Below are positions 58,831-64,000 of a stretch of DNA of 64,000 nucleotides, one piece after another. Every line of letters starts with the position of its first letter. Position 1 is the stretch's first letter. The stretch is from Bimuria novae-zelandiae CBS 107.79 (taxonomy: Eukaryota > Ascomycota > Dothideomycetes > Pleosporales > Didymosphaeriaceae). The DNA lies in NCBI GenBank assembly GCA_010015655.1, contig ML976660.1:62001-126000 (forward strand), given 5' to 3'. The notes beneath the pieces were generated by a model. It saw nothing but the letters and a program-made list of their open reading frames with translations, did no database searches and was not told the DNA's origin. The position numbers and the translations under genes are program-made.

Positions 58831-59184
58831 ATGCAAAACAGTTTCAGGCAGCGCCTCTTGCATATTCAAATGATCAGGGCCGAATAAGAAGCCCTACACG
58901 AAATTGCCTGGGGAAACAAGGAGCACGATACCATGGCAAAGGAACTTATTAACACAATCACCCATTCAACTGCCCTGATTCGTTCCTTGAAATACCACAA
59001 GTACGCGTAGAACTACGCAAGAGCACACCAAAGATATACCACCCCATCGGCCTTCGAATCATCGTCTCCAACCCCTTATCTTGTCGATGTTGCTAGCATA
59101 AGACTTAGTACAAGTACCTCGAATTCACGGGCACATTTAAACCCAACTCACAGCAAGAACCAGCATCTGGTGGCTCTACCATAA
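58831..59184 (+). pseudogene. Lightly RIP-damaged small gene
   Basis: From ATG 58831 the plus frame gives about 117 codons to a TAA at 59182-59184, with only two internal stops: TAA at 58885 and TAG at 59008. Both are compatible with former CAA and CAG. The text reads MQNSFRQRLLHIQMIRAE, ALHEIAWGNKEHDTMAKELI, then SLKYHKYA and NYARAHQRYTTPSAF. It keeps much CpA, so the damage is mild. No family recognised; it could be chance, but the frame is long for its composition. Confidence 0.38.
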
Positions 59185-59509
59185 CAACAGCATATTGACC
59201 AGTAGACCAAGGATGCCTGTTATCAACCCGCATATTGAATAGGGGGAGAGATCGGACGGCATGGAGTCGTGTCAGTTCTATACTGATAGGGAAGATACTA
59301 CTAGTGACATGATATCAGCTTCGGCGGAAAGTAAAGACCATCGACAAACCAGGATCACTTATCGGGGAGGAAATTATTTACCTAGTATGGTACTAACGGT
59401 ATTGTTGTTTTTCGAACTTCCGTCTGGATGATTGTATTGTTCATTCTGAATACTGAGTTCTGCGGAATACGCTAGTTTAATGTTGGGCTAGCATAATTCC
59501 GGGGAAAAG
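59185..59509. other. Spacer left of the second Fot1-type element
   Basis: About 325 bp; nothing recognised. Confidence 0.35.
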
Positions 59510-59511
59510 TA

Positions 59512-59554
59512 ACATGCCCGTGCGCGCAACGCCCGGATTCGCGCAACGCCCCGC
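59512..59554 (+). repeat. Left terminal inverted repeat with internal 12-bp direct repeat
   Basis: The 43 bp begin ACATGCCCGTGCGCGCAACG and are identical to the reverse complement of 61578-61620. CGCGCAACGCCC occurs twice inside it, 17 bp apart. Confidence 0.92.
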
Positions 59555-61577
59555 GAACACCATCTCAGCGATCTCAAATTTGAAGCCGTACAACGCCACA
59601 TAATAGCTCAATATTCATAAAAACGTAGTAGTGCAGTAACTAGATGCTTGCGATTAACTTATACTATCTAAATTTTTGTGGGAGGTTAACGCTGCGGCCA
59701 CGTAATGTGACTTTAGGTAGAGTAGTAGATAGCTTATCTCTAGCTTAAACACTAGCGTAAGTAGCGCTAGCGCGTTTTTAACGCTTATTACTTAATAAGG
59801 CTACTTGCAAGGCTAGTCGTTTACGCTTTTAAGCTTATTAGGTAGGTTTTTTTTTAGTATTAAGCTTTAACTTTACGCGCGCGTTTAGCTACTTTTTTAG
59901 CTTACTTAACCTCTTTTATCTCCTTAAGCCTCTACCTCTCCACACGCTTTCCCTTAAGCTCTACTTAACGCTATAGTTAAGCCTCTTCGCGCTACTTCTT
60001 AGTCTATACTTTTTAAAGTTTCTCCTCTATCTTATCTTGCTCCCGTACTACTTCTCTAGCTCAAGCCTCGCGTAACTTACGGGGAGACTAGTAGACAGCG
60101 CCACTATAATACTCTTAGCGCTATTAAAGGTTAAGGACTTTACTCTTCTTCTTATACCTCTACTTATACTAAAGAGCCTCCTTTAAGCCCTTATTCTTAT
60201 ACTTTAAAAGCTTATTCTATATAAAAAGATAGTAAAGGCTTAAACGCAGCTTTCTTGCCTTATATTAATAGCTATTATTAATAGTAACTTAGACTAACTA
60301 ATCTATCGTTCTCTAATTACTATTAGAGAGCCCTAATAATAAGCTTCTTTTAGCTTTTAGCGTGCTGGCAAATCTACGAAGAATAACGTTAGTATCTATT
60401 AGCTAGATCCTAGTAGCTTCAAACGCCTTAAATATAAGACTCTCCGTAAAGGAGGATATCTAGGCTCTCTAGAAGAGCAGGAAGAAGTCTCCTTTCTTAA
60501 TTAGGATAAGGCCTTAAGCCTTATAGAGATAGTTAGTAAGCTTATTAGAGTAGGCTTAAGAGAGTAGCTTAAATAGCACTATATTAAGTGGCTAGAGCGT
60601 GTGGGTTAAATAGGGAGGAAGGACTATAAGGAGGATTCTATAGCAGTTATAGTAGTTAATAAACTCTATCGTGACATAAAATTTATAGCTATTAAGGATA
60701 AGCAATCGCCATCTTCCTAATTACTATTTTATATAGCGATTAAACACCTGCTCTAGCCAAGCTAGGCCTATATTATTGTTTAACTAGCCTGTTAGAAATA
60801 ATAAGATAAAGACCTTATACTCTCCTGCCTTAATATCCTCTACCTAACTTAATTATATAGCTCCTTTTGCAGCTGCGTAAATAAGGGCTAAAGGTAGCAA
60901 GCTCCTATTAGCGTAATAGCAGGCTAGGACTATTAGAAACTCGCGTGATCTATCTTAGAGAGATGCTCGAACCTCCTTCTTCTCTTATTAATGCCTGCTA
61001 AATATCCTCTTGCTTTTGCCTATTAAGCTAATTAAGAAGCCCTTTTTATCTATATTATATATATCTCGAGCCTTAAGGTAGTATTTAGTAATCTTTTAAT
61101 ATAGTAGCTTAAAATAGAAATAGTATTTTAACTTAGAATTAGCCAGGTGGCGCGTATAATCCATGGCGCTGGTTTACTTTAAGATAAGATAAATCTCGTG
61201 TTAATTAATAAAGCGAGTAACCTAGCTCTCGCTGAGCTGCTAATAGGCTACTTCTAATAAGAAATTCCTAATTATCTCCCTTATAGGAGGTAGGCCTTGC
61301 TTAGTAAGCTTAGTAATATATCGTACAAGCTCTAGCTCCTGTTGTGGGCTAAGTTTAAGCTAATAAGATGCCTGGGTCTCACGCGGGGCCTAAAGGCCTT
61401 AGTGTCTTTAACTAAGCGTTAATTAATCGATATTATATTTAGCTACAAGTTTTATATATAAGAGTTAATCTCCTAGCTCGTGCGATTCTAATTCTTCAAT
61501 CGCTGCTTGAATCGGGTCCATATTAATAGAGTTGTATCGCGTTGAAGTTCGGTGTTGATTACGCGTTTTGGTGTTGG

Positions 61578-61620
61578 GCGGGGCGTTGCGCGAATCCGGG
61601 CGTTGCGCGCACGGGCATGT
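61578..61620 (-). repeat. Right terminal inverted repeat with internal 12-bp direct repeat
   Basis: The inverted partner of 59512-59554, also with two copies of the 12-mer. Followed by TA. Confidence 0.92.
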
Positions 61621-61622
61621 TA

Positions 61623-62681
61623 AGGGACCATGGCGGGTGGCGGAGTTAGCACCAATGAGAGCGCGTTGTACCAAGGTAGTTGTCAGCTCTACATCAAACA
61701 GCCCGCCTCAAACTCAGGACGTGACGTACATTCCTAATCTCAATCTTTAACGTTGCAGTTCGACTGCTACTATCAAAGTAGCAACCAAGAGTACCGTAGG
61801 TAGCCCGTGTATGTTGATGTCTTTCTCATACCCTCATGACCACCTGCATGTAACTTGCAATGTAGTTCCCCAGATCCACTACATCTCCAGACGTTACCAG
61901 TTTTATCTTCTCAATTATTACGAGCATTACGTGGACGGCCACTGACCCCTTTCAATATAGAAGATATTGTTGTTCGTATGATCCTCTCAGCTTTGGGCGG
62001 AAGAAAAGCATTGATGGCCCTGAGTAAATGTATTTGACAGGATGTTGCCTACCTCGTACAATTCATTCATTCATCAGTAGGCTATCTTCCGGCGAGACTG
62101 TCTGCCCTTGGCGTAGGTTCTTGTTATTGCCTGACGAGCGTTTGCAGTGCACACAGACCCATCCAGAATTCCAAATTTCACTTTCACTTAAACATTAGAC
62201 GCACATCTATATATATTTTGAAAATTCTCATATTATTATAACTCGAGTATAGCCAAGAAGCGAAGTTGAGTATTGAAAGGTTAAAGTAGACAGTGATAAG
62301 TTGCCATCATGTTGCCGAACCTCGAGTTATATCTTTGCTGGTGCAAAGGTCTAAGGATTCGAGTCGTGCTATGCGCAATCTAATTGTTTTTGTCCTCTAC
62401 GTGAGCCCACGACAGAGGCCACCATCATGTTCACAGACGGCATGGCCTGCAGTGGGAGAAGTACGATGGCGAAGCGAACATCACGATCAGCACTATTGCC
62501 CGGGTTAACACGAAGCACAGAGCCATAACGTCACTCTTGATCAAATTCTTCCCAGGATGTCTTCTCGCCTCAGCACGAAATGCTAAATGTGCCTATACAA
62601 CATTGTACAGACTTAAATATGCACAATCGTACTACATCAGAGTAGGCCACCAGTTCATACTTCCTCATCTACACCTCGCAC
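61623..62681. other. Intergenic region between Fot1-type element and SDR gene
   Basis: About 1.06 kb. No gene, RNA or repeat recognised. Confidence 0.4.
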
Positions 62682-63781
62682 CTACGCATCCTGGAACTTC
62701 CCCAACGCCTTATCATCCCAGCTCAAAAACTTCCCACTCAACTCCTTCTCCGCGCCCACCGCCAACTTCGCAACAACATGGCCCGGCTGCTCCGGCTTCA
62801 GCAATGCACCGTCCTTCTTGAACCCCGCGAACTTCTCCGCGTCCTTGTCGCTCATCGCTTTCTTATGCGTCTCCCTGATCTCGCGCTGCATCTCAGTGTC
62901 GACGACGCCGGGACGGAGGGAGATGGACGTCACATCAGGCTCCTCCACCGAGAGCGTGAGCGCGAGGTGGTTGAGGACGGCTTTGCCAGAGCCGTAGGCG
63001 CCCCAGCCCTGGTAGGCGCTGACGGCGGCGCCGCTGGAGACGAGGATGATGCGGCCGTGGGACTTGCGCAGGGAGGGGAGCGCGGACTGGACCTATTTCA
63101 CCCGTAGGAGCATTCGTCAGCTACGTTTTACCTTACACCTCACCTGCGTCGGAGATTCCACGTGATATTGTTGTGGAGTGTGGACAGAGCATGCAGGGAT
63201 GGCGAGAGGAAGGAAAGGAGGGAGACGCACCAGTGCAACCGCACTAAACACATTCGTATCAAACGCTTTCCTCCACTCCTCCACTCTCGCGTCTGCGACC
63301 TTCTTCACGGGATCCAGCGACCCATGGTTCACTATCAAACTGTCGAGGCAACCCCAGCGGCTCTCCGCGCGCTCGACAGCCTTGGCCGCGAGACTCAAGT
63401 CAGATAGGTCGCCCGTGAGCACTTCGACACGGTCGGTGCCGTAATGGTCGCGCAGTTGGTTGAGGGGACCAGCGGTGCGGGACACGAGGACGAGCTTGTG
63501 GGACTGAGCGAGGAGGTGGTGGGCGGCTGCAAGGCCGATTCCTTGTGGTAAGAACATGTTAGCTAAGATGACCGCCCATTGAATGTTCATTTATGCTATA
63601 TCTATCTCATTTTCTTCTTGGTTGGGTATACATAGGCGTTCTGTGTATACGCAGCGAGAACTATAAAAAAAAGAAAAAAGAGAATTGCGGGGTAAACCTG
63701 TGCGAGAGTGAAGAATGAGAGAAGTGACCTACCTCTCGATGCACCCGTTAGTATTATGACCATTTCTTTGGACTCTGTCAT
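62682..63781 (-). CDS. Short-chain dehydrogenase/reductase (Irc24/sepiapterin-reductase-like)
   Basis: Exons 63781-63733, 63541-63231 and 63092-62682 give 256 residues. The NAD(P) loop TGASRGIGLAAAHHLL is rebuilt across the 191-bp first intron (residues ~13-28). Then come LVLVSRTAGPLNQLRDHYG, the NHGSLDPV equivalent of the NAG motif, and the active site: Ser in RIILVSSGAA and Tyr-Lys in YQGWGAYGSGKAVLNHLALT. The C-terminal SISLRPGVVDTEMQ is typical of the family that includes yeast Irc24 and YIR035C. The substrate is unknown; members reduce ketones or diketones with NADPH. The second intron (138 bp) is also longer than average. Confidence 0.9.
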
Positions 63782-64000
63782 GTTGGGATGCGTGGTGTAA
63801 TGTGAGGTAGCGGAAACCCGGAGAGGTGCCGTTTTAAACCGCGCCGACATCGTTGCGCTAATCGGTGACGACCCACCTCCAACCCTTTCAGGTACGGATA
63901 CATACCCGTATCCTCCAAATCTACAAATTTTTGCATTGGACACATAATTACATTTCATGGTAGTGATTCCGTTTCTCCATGGCAGTGATTCAATGTGCCA

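Larger units (their letters stand above)
59512..61620 (-). mobile_element. Second Fot1/pogo-type transposon, RIP-degraded
   Basis: A 2.1-kb element with identical 43-bp inverted repeats, each flanked by TA. The interior (59640-61470) is AT-rich and stop-riddled. On the minus strand the transposase start is still readable at 61521: MDPIQAAIEELESHELGD, the typical opening of Fot1-like transposases, followed at once by a TAG where a Ser or Gln codon would be expected. Further remnants run to about 59700. The inverted repeats differ from those of the element at 24933, so this is another family. Confidence 0.85.

Overview
The window is nuclear DNA of a filamentous ascomycete (Pezizomycotina). The evidence is the split genes with introns mostly of 44-60 bp and GT...CTRAC...AG signals, the fungal gene set (TOF1, MGM101, ATG11, DUF7053, DUF3669, family-C-like GPCR), and AT-rich islands with the mark of repeat-induced point mutation (RIP): CpA/TpG almost absent, TpA in excess, and stops that look like former CAA/CAG codons. 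A dothideomycete is my best guess but is not proven. I rebuilt gene models by hand from splice signals and reading frame. Exon coordinates are given in each entry, and most models close exactly in frame.

Layout. 0-3.5 kb: the 5' part of TOF1 (minus), divergent from a mitochondrial 3-hydroxyacyl-CoA dehydrogenase; a possible UIM micro-protein and a small hypothetical follow. 3.5-5.8 kb: a RIP-mutated piggyBac-type transposon with intact ends. 6-24 kb: REEP/DP1 membrane protein, MGM101, a cytochrome P450, the COA4/BPL1 pair with a 107-bp shared promoter, a SIM-containing unknown, an allantoate-permease-type transporter, a DUF7053 protein, a frameshifted DUF3669 gene and a GPCR-like membrane protein. 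24.9-27.0 kb: a RIP-mutated Fot1/pogo element. 27.7-31.9 kb: betaine-aldehyde dehydrogenase and choline oxidase, divergent, together a choline-to-glycine-betaine pathway. 32.6-54 kb: housekeeping block with DBP2, THI20, an F-box protein, RAD9, a PWWP-UIM-BTB protein, SEC11, tRNA-Gly(CCC), NHP6, a CENP-H-like protein and ATG11. 54.9-59.2 kb: one intact coiled-coil gene and three gene-like sequences broken by RIP-type nonsense mutations. 59.5-61.6 kb: a second Fot1/pogo element. 62.7-63.8 kb: a short-chain dehydrogenase.

Functional threads. Several genes serve chromosome replication and segregation (TOF1, RAD9, CENP-H, NHP6), and the TOF1 promoter carries two MluI cell-cycle boxes. Others serve mitochondria (MGM101, COA4, the hydroxyacyl-CoA dehydrogenase). 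The only clear metabolic cluster is the glycine-betaine pair. The window alternates GC-balanced gene-dense DNA with three TIR-bounded RIP islands, the last next to a decayed gene cluster.
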